Positions 18,975 through 29,150 are shown, numbered from the stretch's first letter. The stretch: 64,000 nt of DNA from Sansalvadorimonas sp965243775 (GCA_965243775.1 CBDEWF010000086.1:62001-126000), one strand, 5' to 3'. Notes: generated by a model from the sequence alone, not told the origin. Made by a program: numbers and translations.

Positions 18975-20372
18975 ATGACAGATATAACTGACGGCCAGGT
19001 TTCCAGACAGAGCACAATGGCCAGCCAGCCCATAAGAAAGTTGTTCTGGAAATACACTCTTCCTGCCGTTCTGGGAATGGTTATCAATGGTCTTTATACC
19101 ACTGTTGATGGCATTTTCATCGGGCAAGCCGTTGGCGCAGATGGCCTGGCAGCCATCAATCTTGCCTGGCCGATTTTTGGTATTGTGTTCGGGTTTGGCT
19201 TGATGGCAGGCACCGGCACAGCAGCCCTGTACTCTATTGAACGGGGTGCCAACAAGCCCGCAGCTGCCCGTCAGATAATGGGTAATGTTTTTGTTCTGCT
19301 GCCATTGCTGAGTATCGTTCTCGGATCTTTTACCTATGGGTTCAGTTCCGACCTGCTGCAGATGCAGGGTGCATCCGGTGATGCACTGCAACATGGTACA
19401 GAGTACCTGCGTACGATCAGCCTCGGCTCTTTGCCGGCAATGGCAGGTGCTGCTCTGACGATGCTGGTGCGCAATGATGAGCGCCCAAAACCTGCCACAG
19501 TATTAATGAGTATTGGCGCCTTGCTGAATATCCTTCTGGACTGGCTGTTTGTAGTTGTGCTGAATCACCAGGTGGAAGGGGCTGCCCTGGCAACAGTGTT
19601 ATCACAGCTGGTTGTGACGGTGCTGGGTACAGGTTACTTTTTCAGCTCATATGCCAATGAGCGCTTGCAGTTAAGAAATCTGAAGCTGCATATCGGCCTA
19701 TCTGCACAAACGCTGGTCACTGGCCTGTCCAGCTTTGTCATGTTTCTTTACTTCAGCTTTGTGCTGATTATCCATAACCGCCTATTCCTGGAACACGGTG
19801 ACGTTACTGTTCTGGCAGCTTTTGCCATTGTCGGTTATGTACAGGCGTTCTATTACATGTTTGCCGAAGGAATCGGACACGGTATTCAGCCACTGGTCAG
19901 TTTTAATAAAGGGGCAGGAAACAATCGCAATATCAGGGAAACCCTGTTGCTGGCCCTGTCCTGGGCCATTGGCACAGGTGTTATGTCACTGTTAATCCTG
20001 AACCTGTTTCCCGAGCTTATTGCCGGTATTTTTATCAATAGTGATCCGGCCCTGCTGGAAGCGACTGTAACAGGCTTCAGATTGCACCTGTTTACCCTAT
20101 TCCTTGATGGTTTTATCGTTATCAGCGCCGCCTATTTCCAGGCTCTGGCACTTGCACGACTTGCCACGTTTATTTCCATGGGCAATATGCTGGTTCAGCT
20201 GCCCCTGCTGTTTATCCTGCCCAAATGGCTGGGGGTAACCGGGGTGTGGATCGCCATGCCACTGTCCAATATTTTCCTGGCAGCTATCGTGATCTGGCTT
20301 GTGACTCAAGATCTGCGTCGCCGCAAGGATACATCTCAACAGGACGCTGTCGAACTCAGAAAAGCAACCTGA
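18975..20372 (+). CDS. MATE family multidrug/Na+ antiporter
   Basis: The 465-residue protein has about twelve hydrophobic helices in two related halves, with the MATE signature PAVLGMVINGLYTTVDGIFIG in the first helix region (quoted in part) and the matching SSFVMFLYFSFV in the second. It should export cationic compounds in exchange for Na+ or H+ at the inner membrane. Substrate is unknown. It is followed after 91 nt by srkA. Confidence 0.9.
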   Translation: MTDITDGQVSRQSTMASQPIRKLFWKYTLPAVLGMVINGLYTTVDGIFIGQAVGADGLAAINLAWPIFGIVFGFGLMAGTGTAALYSIERGANKPAAARQIMGNVFVLLPLLSIVLGSFTYGFSSDLLQMQGASGDALQHGTEYLRTISLGSLPAMAGAALTMLVRNDERPKPATVLMSIGALLNILLDWLFVVVLNHQVEGAALATVLSQLVVTVLGTGYFFSSYANERLQLRNLKLHIGLSAQTLVTGLSSFVMFLYFSFVLIIHNRLFLEHGDVTVLAAFAIVGYVQAFYYMFAEGIGHGIQPLVSFNKGAGNNRNIRETLLLALSWAIGTGVMSLLILNLFPELIAGIFINSDPALLEATVTGFRLHLFTLFLDGFIVISAAYFQALALARLATFISMGNMLVQLPLLFILPKWLGVTGVWIAMPLSNIFLAAIVIWLVTQDLRRRKDTSQQDAVELRKAT

Positions 20373-20463
20373 CAGACTTTCTGCCAAATCAGCTTTGCAG
20401 AAAGCGATGGCTGATCAGATGCAGGCTCCCTACAATAGGGCCACCTGAAATCTGGAGCCTGCA

Positions 20464-21453
20464 ATGTCATCCTGTGCCCAGCACCCTTATGAAGCCCTGA
20501 CCCCAGACACAGTTATTGATGCTGTTGAATCGAGAGGTTATCTGAGCGATGCCCGTATTTTGGCCTTGAACAGCTATGAGAACCGGGTGTATCAGGTCGG
20601 GATTGAGGATGAGCAACCTGTTATCGTCAAATTCTACCGTCCGGGACGCTGGACCCGGGATCAGATATTGGAGGAACATGCTTTCGCCCAGGAACTGGAA
20701 CAGCTTGATATATCTGTGGTTCCACCAATGGCTGATAAGGACGGTACAACACTCCATTACTTTAATGGCTTCATGTTCAGCCTGTATCAGCGCAAGGGTG
20801 GTCATGCCCCCGAGCTGGATAATATGGATCACCTGTTCAGTCTCGGACAGCTAATGGGACGTATCCATAATGCAGGCTCAACCCAAACATTCAGCTACCG
20901 CCCGGAAATTTCTGTCCAACGATACGCCAGAGACAGTGCTGAATTTCTGCTGGATAACAATTTCATCCCCCAGAGTCTGCTTCCTGCCTATGAAACCCTG
21001 GCCAGAGACCTGCTTGAAAAACTGGACCAGATTGATGACAGGCATAACCCCAAAACCATACGTCTGCATGGAGACTGTCATGTCGGCAACATCTTGTGCC
21101 GGGATGATGTCTTTCATTTTGTCGACTTTGATGACTGCATCAATGGCCCGGCTATTCAGGACTTATGGATGTTTCTGTCCGGGGATCGTCAAAACAGAAT
21201 GGCCCAGCTGTCTGAACTGATTGATGGCTACAGCGAATTCCATGACTTTAACCCGGCCGAACTTAACCTGATTGAGTATTTCCGCACCCTGAGACTGATG
21301 AACTACAGTGCCTGGCTGGCACGGCGCTGGTCAGACCCGGCCTTTCCAATCGCGTTCCCCTGGTTTAACTCTGAACGTTACTGGGCTGACCATATTCTGG
21401 AACTGCGGGAACAGCTGGCAGCTCTTGATGAAGAGCCCCTGACTTTGTTTTGA
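20464..21453 (+). CDS. srkA: Stress response Ser/Thr kinase SrkA (YihE/RdoA)
   Basis: The 329-residue protein has the aminoglycoside-phosphotransferase-like kinase fold: YENRVYQVG near the N-terminus, the ATP-lysine segment PVIVKFYRPGRW, the catalytic LHGDCHVGNILC loop and metal-binding VDFDDCINGPAIQDLWM. Length and motifs match E. coli SrkA, which protects against stress-induced death and is usually upstream of dsbA; dsbA is not here. The 3' end runs into the remnant kinase gene on the other strand. Confidence 0.93.
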   Translation: MSSCAQHPYEALTPDTVIDAVESRGYLSDARILALNSYENRVYQVGIEDEQPVIVKFYRPGRWTRDQILEEHAFAQELEQLDISVVPPMADKDGTTLHYFNGFMFSLYQRKGGHAPELDNMDHLFSLGQLMGRIHNAGSTQTFSYRPEISVQRYARDSAEFLLDNNFIPQSLLPAYETLARDLLEKLDQIDDRHNPKTIRLHGDCHVGNILCRDDVFHFVDFDDCINGPAIQDLWMFLSGDRQNRMAQLSELIDGYSEFHDFNPAELNLIEYFRTLRLMNYSAWLARRWSDPAFPIAFPWFNSERYWADHILELREQLAALDEEPLTLF

Positions 21454-22263
21454 TATTGCTGATGGGAGGACATTCCAGCCTGGCGGGAAACAAGTGATGT
21501 AGCAGTTTGACCCAGTTTTGCGGTTAAAGTTTGTTGGTAATTGACACTATTATTGCCACTTCTCAACTTCTGCCGGGCTGCTTTTATTGTTTGATATAGC
21601 TCTGTGCTGTTTGCAAGAATCTCTTTGGCCTGATTTTCCTCCATACTGTTAAGTTTCCTGAATTTCTCCTCAAGGGATACATCCTGGATTTTTTCGAGCA
21701 GAATGCCTTTGCGACCATCGATGGTGTGTTCTCCATAAAACTGAACCAGCCTGGGATCGCTGGGAAACCTCTCAAAAATATAGGTTTCGTTGGCGATATC
21801 TTTTTCAGCCCAGGCTTTTTGAACGGCCTTATCATCCGCATTCATGGTGGCCGGAATCGTTTTGAACAGTAATCCGGTATCTTTACCCTGGGCATCTTTG
21901 ACTGAAAACAGTTCTACTGTGTCGCTGCTGTAAAAAGGTGAAGCTACGTCCAGTGAGCACAGATCCGGATTCACTGGGGCCGCTGGGACAACCATTTTGT
22001 TCTCTGGCTCAACGGGACTTATAAAATCGAAACGATCCGATGGAGAACGGGAGGCGTACTGTCATAGCCGGAATCTGATCCGGGTGAAACTGGAATATTT
22101 GAAACAGGCTCCTTTGTGGTAACGTCTTTACTCCATGAGTTCCCCTGTTTTGGTTCCTCGAGAGTTTTTGGTTTCCTTGGTTTTCCCGGCCTTCTGGGTT
22201 TCAAAGGCTCAAATTGTCTTGGTGCTTTTGACCCGCAGCTGCCAGAAGGTATTTGCTTTGCAT
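21454..22263 (-). pseudogene. Remnant of a eukaryote-like protein kinase/effector gene
   Basis: Two reading frames on the minus strand join into one protein. The upstream frame (22204-22050 region) is Pro/Lys-rich and ends in SPGSDSGYDS; a one-base shift near 22050 connects it to YASRSPSDRFDFISPVEPEN and then to 180 residues with a kinase N-lobe look (ETYIFERFPSDPRLVQFYGE, IDGRKGILLEKI). The catalytic loop and DFG region are missing because the frame runs into the 3' end of srkA, so the gene is truncated. There may be a second shift near 22250, since the only nearby ATG (22263) is out of frame. The likely ancestor is a secreted Ser/Thr kinase-like effector; this is an inference. Confidence 0.65.
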
Positions 22264-22364
22264 TATAGACAAGTATTTAAATTGGTCGGCAGAAGGTAGG
22301 TCAGTGTTAACCTTCTGTTCTTAAAAAGTACCTTTTCAGGAAGTTAAATATTTATATCTCCCAC

Positions 22365-23544
22365 CTCTGTACACGACAAAAAAAGTGAGCTGGCAACGTA
22401 GCAAAGCTGCTATGAAAGGCTGTGAAAAAAGAGCCATCGGAAGCAGCCATGGACATTGCCAGCTCACTCTCCCAGCAGATTAAGCCATATCTCGCTCTAA
22501 GCAAGCCGCGGCTTGAGCTTATTTCCATCTTGGTCATCAGCATTATTCAGTTGCGAACAGTGAATCTTACCCGCCTTGCCGCAAACTTCCCGGGTTTTGC
22601 TCAAACAGAGTCCTGCTATCGCCGTATACAGAATTTTTTCCAGAAGGTCTCCCTCGATACAGTCACTCTCGCCAAACTTATAGCGTGTTTGTTCGGCCCC
22701 GAAGGGCCTTGGAAGCTCAGCATGGATCGAACAACATGGATGCTGGGACGATCCAAGTTCAACATTCTTTATCTGGCCATTAACTACAAAGGTATGGCTA
22801 TACCCCTGTTGTGGGTCATGCTCGACAAGAAGGGCAACTCGAATACTCAGGAGCGCATTGATCTACTGAACTTGTTTCTGGACATCTTCCCTGACCAGAA
22901 AGTAGAGCGCCTTATGGCAGACAGGGAGTTCAAAGGAAAGAAATGGCTGGGTTACCTGGTCGAATATAACTGGCCGTTCTGCCTTCGGATTCCAGTGAAT
23001 ACCCAGATACCCAACAAGCATCAAAACCGCCTGCTGCCTGTTCGGCGCATCTTCACCATAAAGGCTGGTGAACACATGGTGATACGCAAGCCTCGTAAGG
23101 TGTGGGGGCATACAGTTTATCTTGCTGCTGCCCGGTCTGAGAAAGGTCTTATGGCTCTCATTTGTCAGGCTGACCCTGAACGTGCTGTTCAGGACTACCT
23201 GGAAAGGTGGCAGATAGAAACCATGTTCCAGTCTCTGAAAGGACGCGGGTTTAACATGGAGGAAACACACCTCACCAAGTTGGATAGAGCCTCAAAGCTA
23301 CTGGGCATTCTGGCTATCGCTTTTGTCTGGTGTTACAAGACCGGCGAGTGGGTGAATGAGGAGAAACCTATTCGCACCAAGAAACACGGCAGGAAGGCCA
23401 AGAGCCTCTTCAGAGCCGGACTGGACAGGCTTCAGCGCACACTCGGCCACGTCGACCAATGGTTCAGTGATGCGCTTCAGTTTATAGCGTTACTCTTCGA
23501 ACCCAGGCTGGTACTGGGCTCGTGAGGAATTGTCGTGTACAGAG
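22365..23544 (+). mobile_element. Complete IS4-type insertion sequence, 1180 bp
   Basis: The element is bounded by perfect 15-bp terminal inverted repeats CTCTGTACACGACAA (22365-22379) and its complement (23530-23544). It is flanked by a 9-bp direct repeat ATCTCCCAC (22356-22364 and 23545-23553), the expected target-site duplication. It holds one full-length transposase. Intact ends, intact gene and identical target repeats indicate a recent insertion, landing about 60 bp upstream of mscK. Confidence 0.95.
22422..23525 (+). CDS. IS4 family DDE transposase
   Basis: The 367-residue protein has the DDE triad in LSMDRTTW, LMADREF and YLERWQIETMFQSLKGRGF; the last is the Y-(2)-R-(3)-E-(6)-K signature of IS4-type transposases. 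A GTG start is used with AAAGG upstream; an ATG nine codons later is possible. The frame is uninterrupted and fills the element, so the IS should be able to move. Confidence 0.93.
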   Translation: MKKEPSEAAMDIASSLSQQIKPYLALSKPRLELISILVISIIQLRTVNLTRLAANFPGFAQTESCYRRIQNFFQKVSLDTVTLAKLIACLFGPEGPWKLSMDRTTWMLGRSKFNILYLAINYKGMAIPLLWVMLDKKGNSNTQERIDLLNLFLDIFPDQKVERLMADREFKGKKWLGYLVEYNWPFCLRIPVNTQIPNKHQNRLLPVRRIFTIKAGEHMVIRKPRKVWGHTVYLAAARSEKGLMALICQADPERAVQDYLERWQIETMFQSLKGRGFNMEETHLTKLDRASKLLGILAIAFVWCYKTGEWVNEEKPIRTKKHGRKAKSLFRAGLDRLQRTLGHVDQWFSDALQFIALLFEPRLVLGS

Positions 23545-23615
23545 ATCTCCCACTACACTTAAATAATCTGCAAGCAGCCATAATAAATAATCTGTGACAA
23601 GGGTGTCTCTGTAAC

Positions 23616-26600
23616 ATGCGTGCTCTGGTTTTCACTCTGGCGACCATGCTGTTCAGCAACCTGCTTTTTGCTACCGAACCGGCAGCCCCAAGGCTGCCAA
23701 GCCAAGAAGCGATTGCTAAAGCACTGGAACAGATGAAACCATCTGAGAATAAGCTTGATGAGCGAGAACAGCTGCTTGCTGACATCTATCAGAAAACTCT
23801 CAACTTTATCAGGCTGGCAATAGCAGAACAGAAGCAGCTTGATGCTCTTCAGGCCAGGATCACTGCAGCACCAAAAGAACTGGAGAGGCTGCAGGATATT
23901 CTGGATCAAAGCAGCCGTCCCTCTGACAAAACCCTGTTGGAAAAGTACCGTCATCTTCCAGTTGATCAGCTACGCAAGCTTCTTGATACCCGCCTTGAGG
24001 AGATCAACGAGCAACAAAATCAGCTAACCCGCATGGCCAGCCAGATCACTGTGGCCAGAGCTCGACCAGAAACCAATCAGGCCACTCTGAGTAAAAACCT
24101 TGAACGACTGAAAGAGATCACAACCCAGATCAACCAGCTGGAAAGTGCCATTAAACATGTGGAGTTCAAAGACCAGCAGCGTAACCTCCTGCAGGCAGAA
24201 TCCAATGCCCTGCAGACACAGGACTCCCGCCTTAACCTTGAGATTCGTTCCAGCAGTACACTGCTCGATCTGGAAACAATGAAACAGAGAGAGACGCTAC
24301 GAAAGAGCCAGCTGTTGGAACAGGAAGTTCTCTCAATTCAGACCATTATCAACTTCAAAAGACGGGCTGCCAGTGAGCAGGCAGTGGCAACGGCATCCCG
24401 CATCAATCGCTCCAACGCCGGTAAAGCTGCTGTTTTGCAGAGAGAAGCGTCAGTCAATATGGCTCTAAGCCAACAGTTACTGGCCACCTCTGACCTGATC
24501 AGCCAAACCAGCTCCAAAAGTACCCGGGTACGCAACCAGCTCAATAATCTGGACAATATCAGTCTCAGTGTTCGCCAGCAGTCAGCCTTATTGGGAGAAA
24601 ACCGGGTATTGGCCCGGATGCTGCGTGAAAACCTGATGACACTGCCCAATATCAACCTTGATCACAGCATTGAAGAGCTGATAACCCAGACCCGCCTGCA
24701 AAAATATAAATATGACCAGCAGCGGCAGGAGCTGGCCAGACCGGAAAGCAAAGCCAAACAACTGATAAATTCCCAGAATCCTCAAAACACCTTCAACAGC
24801 CAGGACGAAGCCGAGCTGTTACGCCTTCTGCAGAACCGCCAAAAACTGCTCGAAGATCTTTCGGCAGAGCTGGGCATTCTACTCAGCACCGCTACCAGCT
24901 TGGATATCGATCAAAAAGCCCTCGACACACACAGTAATGAACTGTCAGAAGCTCTGGAAGAAAGACTGTTCTGGATTGCCAGCAACCAGCCCCTGGGCTT
25001 GAACTGGCTGTTACAGCTGCCACAGGCGCTATGGCAACAGCTGATCTCCATTCCCTGGGAAGGTATCGCTTTTGCCCTGTCTGATACTTTGCGGGAGAAA
25101 TGGCTGCTTTCGATAATCCTGGTAGCTTTCTGCCTGTTTCTACAGGCCCGCCGACGCAAGTTTATTGCCATCCAGCGAACCCTGACCCGCAAGATGGGGA
25201 ACGTACGCCATGACACTTTATTACTGACGCCCAAAGCCATCGGCCTGGCCTTGTTGCAGGTTATGCCACTGCCTGTTCTGACAGGCTGTGCCGGATTTGC
25301 CATTGTTAAAGAGACTGGGCCAACAGATGGTGTCACCAATCTTGGCAATGCACTCATAGTGACATCTCTTGCCTGGCTGCTGCTATCTCTGGCCATACAG
25401 ATTTTGCGGCCCCACAATATTGCCGTAACCCATTTTCAGTGGCCGCCACAACGGTGTCGAAACATTCTGCGCCTGTTGACACAGCTGCGCATGATTATGG
25501 TTCCCCTGTTGTTAACTGTCAGCCTGGCCAAATATCAGCCATCAGATCTGAACCAGGATATTCTGGGCATGACCCTGTTAATGGCAGGTTCACTGTTACA
25601 GGGCTGGATTCTGTTTAAGGTGATGCGCAGTGCAAGTAACCTGTTTGGTTCCCGTTTTCTACACATTGTTCTGACCCTGGCCCTGGTCCTTATTGCTCTG
25701 GCCCAGGTCATTCTCACTGCTGCCGGCTACTACTACTCGACCCTGCAGCTACAGGAGCAACTGGCCGGCACTCTCTACCTTGTAGGTGCAGCAGTGTTAC
25801 TGCAGGCACTGGTTATCAGAAGCCTGCGTGTTGCCCAGCGCCGACTGGCCTTTACCCGGGCGCTTAAACGCCGGGCGGCTACCAAGGATGGTGAGAATGT
25901 GGAAGAGCCAAATCTGGACCTGGCCACAGTCAACCAGCAGTCCCTGCGCCTTTTGAACGCTCTCATGATTGTTGGATTCTTTATCGGCCTGTTCTGGCTG
26001 TGGCGGGATGTCTTGTCGCTGCTCAATGTACTGGACAACGTTATCTTGTGGGAATTTGCACCTGAGCAGGCCGGGGGTGAGGTATTTCAGGTTCATCTGA
26101 CCGACCTGCTGTTAAGTATGGTTACTCTGGTCACCAGTTTTATTCTGGCCAGAAACCTGCCGGGTCTGCTGGAAGTGACAGTTCTTTCGCGTATTAAACT
26201 ACGGGCCGGGACCAACTATGCTGCAACCACTCTATTGAGTTACACAATCAGCTGTATCGGTTTTATTACAGCCCTTGGTTTTCTGGGAGCCAGCTGGGCC
26301 AAACTGCAGTGGCTGGTTGCCGCTCTCGGTATCGGCATCGGTATCGGCCTTCAGGAAATCGTTGCCAATTTTGTTGCCGGCCTGATTATCCTGTTTGAAC
26401 GTCCAATCCGGATTGGCGATACCATCACTCTCGGTGAACTGAACGGTGAAGTCACCCGCATACGGATACGTTCGACAACAGTTACTGATTGGGACAATAA
26501 GGAAATCATCATTCCCAACAAAATGCTGATGGGTGAAAAACTGATCAACTGGTCACTGTCCAACCCCATCGTGCGAATTATTCTGACATTTTACGTAGCC

Positions 26601-26882
26601 CACGACACCGATCCAAAACTGGTTCACCGACTACTACACCAGGCTGCAGAGGAAAACGGAAACGTGGTCGAACCGCCACGCACCCTCGTGCTGTTCATGG
26701 AGTATGGAGATAGCGCCCTGCAGTATGAGTTACGTGCCCACGTCAGCCATGTGGATAATCGGCTGCCAGTCAGGGATCAGTTAAATGCAAGAATTCAGGA
26801 ACTATTCCGGGAAAACGGGGTCACCATAGCATACCCGAAACAAGATGTTTTCCTTCGTAACCCGGGAGCCGATCATGCCTGA
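23616..26882 (+). CDS. mscK: MscS-type mechanosensitive channel, MscK (KefA) class
   Basis: The 1088-residue protein has a signal peptide (cleavage near LLFATEP), a long periplasmic coiled-coil region (about 45-450) rich in Gln, Glu and Leu, many transmembrane helices, and a C-terminal MscS domain with the pore helix LGIGIGIGLQEIVANFVAGL and the beta domain PIRIGDTITLG...TDWDNKEIIIPNK. Length is close to E. coli MscK (1120). It releases solutes on hypo-osmotic shock. The IS element inserted just upstream may have displaced or supplied its promoter. Its stop overlaps the next gene by 8 nt. Confidence 0.93.
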   Translation: MRALVFTLATMLFSNLLFATEPAAPRLPSQEAIAKALEQMKPSENKLDEREQLLADIYQKTLNFIRLAIAEQKQLDALQARITAAPKELERLQDILDQSSRPSDKTLLEKYRHLPVDQLRKLLDTRLEEINEQQNQLTRMASQITVARARPETNQATLSKNLERLKEITTQINQLESAIKHVEFKDQQRNLLQAESNALQTQDSRLNLEIRSSSTLLDLETMKQRETLRKSQLLEQEVLSIQTIINFKRRAASEQAVATASRINRSNAGKAAVLQREASVNMALSQQLLATSDLISQTSSKSTRVRNQLNNLDNISLSVRQQSALLGENRVLARMLRENLMTLPNINLDHSIEELITQTRLQKYKYDQQRQELARPESKAKQLINSQNPQNTFNSQDEAELLRLLQNRQKLLEDLSAELGILLSTATSLDIDQKALDTHSNELSEALEERLFWIASNQPLGLNWLLQLPQALWQQLISIPWEGIAFALSDTLREKWLLSIILVAFCLFLQARRRKFIAIQRTLTRKMGNVRHDTLLLTPKAIGLALLQVMPLPVLTGCAGFAIVKETGPTDGVTNLGNALIVTSLAWLLLSLAIQILRPHNIAVTHFQWPPQRCRNILRLLTQLRMIMVPLLLTVSLAKYQPSDLNQDILGMTLLMAGSLLQGWILFKVMRSASNLFGSRFLHIVLTLALVLIALAQVILTAAGYYYSTLQLQEQLAGTLYLVGAAVLLQALVIRSLRVAQRRLAFTRALKRRAATKDGENVEEPNLDLATVNQQSLRLLNALMIVGFFIGLFWLWRDVLSLLNVLDNVILWEFAPEQAGGEVFQVHLTDLLLSMVTLVTSFILARNLPGLLEVTVLSRIKLRAGTNYAATTLLSYTISCIGFITALGFLGASWAKLQWLVAALGIGIGIGLQEIVANFVAGLIILFERPIRIGDTITLGELNGEVTRIRIRSTTVTDWDNKEIIIPNKMLMGEKLINWSLSNPIVRIILTFYVAHDTDPKLVHRLLHQAAEENGNVVEPPRTLVLFMEYGDSALQYELRAHVSHVDNRLPVRDQLNARIQELFRENGVTIAYPKQDVFLRNPGADHA

Positions 26883-27450
26883 AAATGTAACCGAGTTAAG
26901 GCAGCCACAACCCGCTGAACCCCGTCAGCTGCTGCCACTGCACTCATGTATCAGGGTGTTTCGCCAGCGTATTGAAGGAGAGGCTGCATGGATCAGCGGT
27001 ATTCTCCTGGATGCCAGCCAGAACTACCTGCTATTGCAGGTCATCAGCGACCAGATCACCCTGAATGGCTACCAGATCATCCGCCGACGTGATATTTCCC
27101 ATATTGAGAGGCCTGCACCCCAGCAGAATTTTATACTCAAGGCTCTGGCGCTGCGTTGCCAGACACCGCGCCACCCGGGAATTATCAATATGAAATCAAT
27201 GAGGACTATTTTGAAGTCGGTCAGCAGACTCTCTCCACTGATCACTATTCATCAGGAGATTACCGATCCCTCAATTTGCTGGATAGGAAAGATATTCAAA
27301 GTGAATGATGACCTTCTCCATCTTCACTGCATCACCCCCGAGGCTGCCTTTGAATCCAGCTACGATACCTTTGATGTTGAAGGAGTGACACGGATAGATT
27401 TTGGTGGAGCTTATGAGGATGCCCTTTGGCAGGTATTTAAATCCTCATAA
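26875..27450 (+). CDS. Conserved hypothetical protein, probably two Sm-like barrels
   Basis: The start is the ATG at 26875 (MPENVTELRQ) inside the mscK stop region, with CGGGAG upstream, giving 191 residues. Two halves look related: CIRVFRQRIEGEAAWISGILLD...DISHIERP and ITIHQEITDPSICWIGKIFK...GVTRIDFGG, each a strand-rich module ending in an [D/V]-I-x-x-I/R pattern. That resembles a duplicated Sm-like barrel, which I infer without alignment. Overlap with mscK suggests co-translation. Function unknown. Confidence 0.7.
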   Translation: MPENVTELRQPQPAEPRQLLPLHSCIRVFRQRIEGEAAWISGILLDASQNYLLLQVISDQITLNGYQIIRRRDISHIERPAPQQNFILKALALRCQTPRHPGIINMKSMRTILKSVSRLSPLITIHQEITDPSICWIGKIFKVNDDLLHLHCITPEAAFESSYDTFDVEGVTRIDFGGAYEDALWQVFKSS

Positions 27451-27463
27451 GCTCCCGGGGTTT

Positions 27464-29038
27464 CTATTTATTCTGCATCTTATCCAGCATTTCTTCAGCC
27501 AGCTGGATACCACGCAAAGCCCAGAGGCGACCAGGTTGATAGGACAGTGATTTTTTGTAGAAGTGGATAGCTTCTCCGGGGCGGCCAAAACTGCGCAGTA
27601 CATCGGCATAGAGCTCATTAGCAGGTTTAACCACCAGCGGAATGCCATGTTCATGAACCATGTGATCTTCCTGGGAGCTGGCGGAGTGCAGCAGCTGTTC
27701 CGCCTTATCCTCATTTCCCAGAGATAAGGCAACCAGTGCCTCCATCAGAGAGTGCATGATAGCTATAGCATCCTGATCGGGAGGCCCCATCCAGGATGTG
27801 TCATTGGTAATAAATGAACGATACTCTCTGGCAACCTTCTCCAGAGCTATATCATCTGATGTACGCCAGGCTGCATAAGCTTCTGCAAACAGGTTCGCCC
27901 CAACAGCGGATATCACTGCATTACCTGACTCCACCCGGGCTTTGCGCACCAGGTTATACTCTTCTGCATCAACCGGGCAGTCCACCAGAAAACCCGCCCG
28001 GGCAAATAACAGGTATTTCCTCTTGGTGGCCGTAGGCTTTTTCTCAAAAAGATCGTACAACTCTTTTAGGGTCCGGTAAGCCTCTTGGTGTTTTGCCTGC
28101 TGCAAGAGTCCGTAAGAGACCCAGCCAATGCCATGGAACTCCAGGCTATCTTCGCTCAATCCCATATCAGTTATCCGCTGCCGGGAAGCATCCCAGGCAT
28201 TTTTATTGATCTCTATAACTTTCTGCCAGTCGCCCTGGGTATAGTAGTAATGAGACGGCATATGCAGTGCGTGAATAGACGCTGAAGATATCTTACCAAA
28301 TGTCTCAGCAGCTCCCTTGGCCCAAAAACCCTGCACAGGATTTTCTGATGCATGGATCAAGTAGTGGAGTGCTCCAGGGTGTTTAGGGTTTTCATCAAGC
28401 ACTTCATTGAAGAGGCGGCGGGCTTTCTGATTGGTTTTGAAGTCCCTGACTCCACGGCGGGAACCAAGAATGGCATAGCCATAGTAAACCTTGATTTCCG
28501 GGTCATCTGGAAATTTCTCATGAAGAGCTTTCAGTTTATCCCGAAACTGCTGCAGCAGAGAGCCCTCCTGAAAGGGCAACAATTCATGTCCGTTACCTTC
28601 AACCAGTAGTCGGCCAGCATCTATAAGCCCCTTCTCTTTTTCATTCAACCCGTTTAAATCTGCATATTTATCCATTTTCTTCAGGGCATCCCGAGCCTGT
28701 TCCGGCTCTTTGGCATACCAGACAAACATATGGCTGGCCATAATCTCACCCCAATAAGCCATTGCAAATTCGGGGTCAAGACGCTGGGCTTCCCGAAAAC
28801 TCCAGACAGCTTCGGGAAACTCATAGGTATGAGCCAGTTTCAGTCCGGTGAGAAAGTGTTTCCTGGCCTCTCTGTTTTCTGTTGAAACATCAAACTTCAA
28901 CTCCCCCAGGTTTTTCCCACCTAGCCAAGGTGGATACACACCATCATCACCATGATAGTGAGCGGCAAAGGCTGTACCCGTAAGACCTGTAAAAAGAAAA
29001 ACCTTAAAAAGCCCTGAGCGAAAAATACTTTTTTTCAT
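27464..29038 (-). CDS. Exported TPR-repeat protein of unknown function
   Basis: I start at MKKSIFRSGLFKVFLF, which gives a normal signal peptide ending near GTAFAAHYHG and a 524-residue protein; a start 12 codons upstream (29074) has a slightly better ribosome site. Helical repeats follow: AHTYEFPEAVWSFREAQRLDPEFAMAYWG (quoted in segments) is a clear TPR unit, with more degenerate ones later. Conserved blocks HPGALHYLIHASENP and HALHMPSHYYYTQGDW mark a recognised family of uncharacterised TPR proteins in environmental bacteria. Probably periplasmic. Confidence 0.82.
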   Translation of the reverse strand: MKKSIFRSGLFKVFLFTGLTGTAFAAHYHGDDGVYPPWLGGKNLGELKFDVSTENREARKHFLTGLKLAHTYEFPEAVWSFREAQRLDPEFAMAYWGEIMASHMFVWYAKEPEQARDALKKMDKYADLNGLNEKEKGLIDAGRLLVEGNGHELLPFQEGSLLQQFRDKLKALHEKFPDDPEIKVYYGYAILGSRRGVRDFKTNQKARRLFNEVLDENPKHPGALHYLIHASENPVQGFWAKGAAETFGKISSASIHALHMPSHYYYTQGDWQKVIEINKNAWDASRQRITDMGLSEDSLEFHGIGWVSYGLLQQAKHQEAYRTLKELYDLFEKKPTATKRKYLLFARAGFLVDCPVDAEEYNLVRKARVESGNAVISAVGANLFAEAYAAWRTSDDIALEKVAREYRSFITNDTSWMGPPDQDAIAIMHSLMEALVALSLGNEDKAEQLLHSASSQEDHMVHEHGIPLVVKPANELYADVLRSFGRPGEAIHFYKKSLSYQPGRLWALRGIQLAEEMLDKMQNK

Positions 29039-29128
29039 GGTAAAAAGTGCAGAAAGAAACCGGACCAGACCCATCGCTACAATCCCTGTACTGTATTATT
29101 TAATAAAACTCTATTTTCAGTTAAGCAT

Positions 29129-29150
29129 AGGGTCTGTTCTCAGTTAAACA
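29129..29150. repeat. Diverged copy of the MITE end
   Basis: Nineteen of 22 bases (AGGGTCTGTTCTCAGTTAAA start) match the terminal repeat and next base of the MITE at 11732. No second end is seen nearby. It lies 37 bp upstream of selO and could be a solo remnant or a chance match. Confidence 0.35.
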
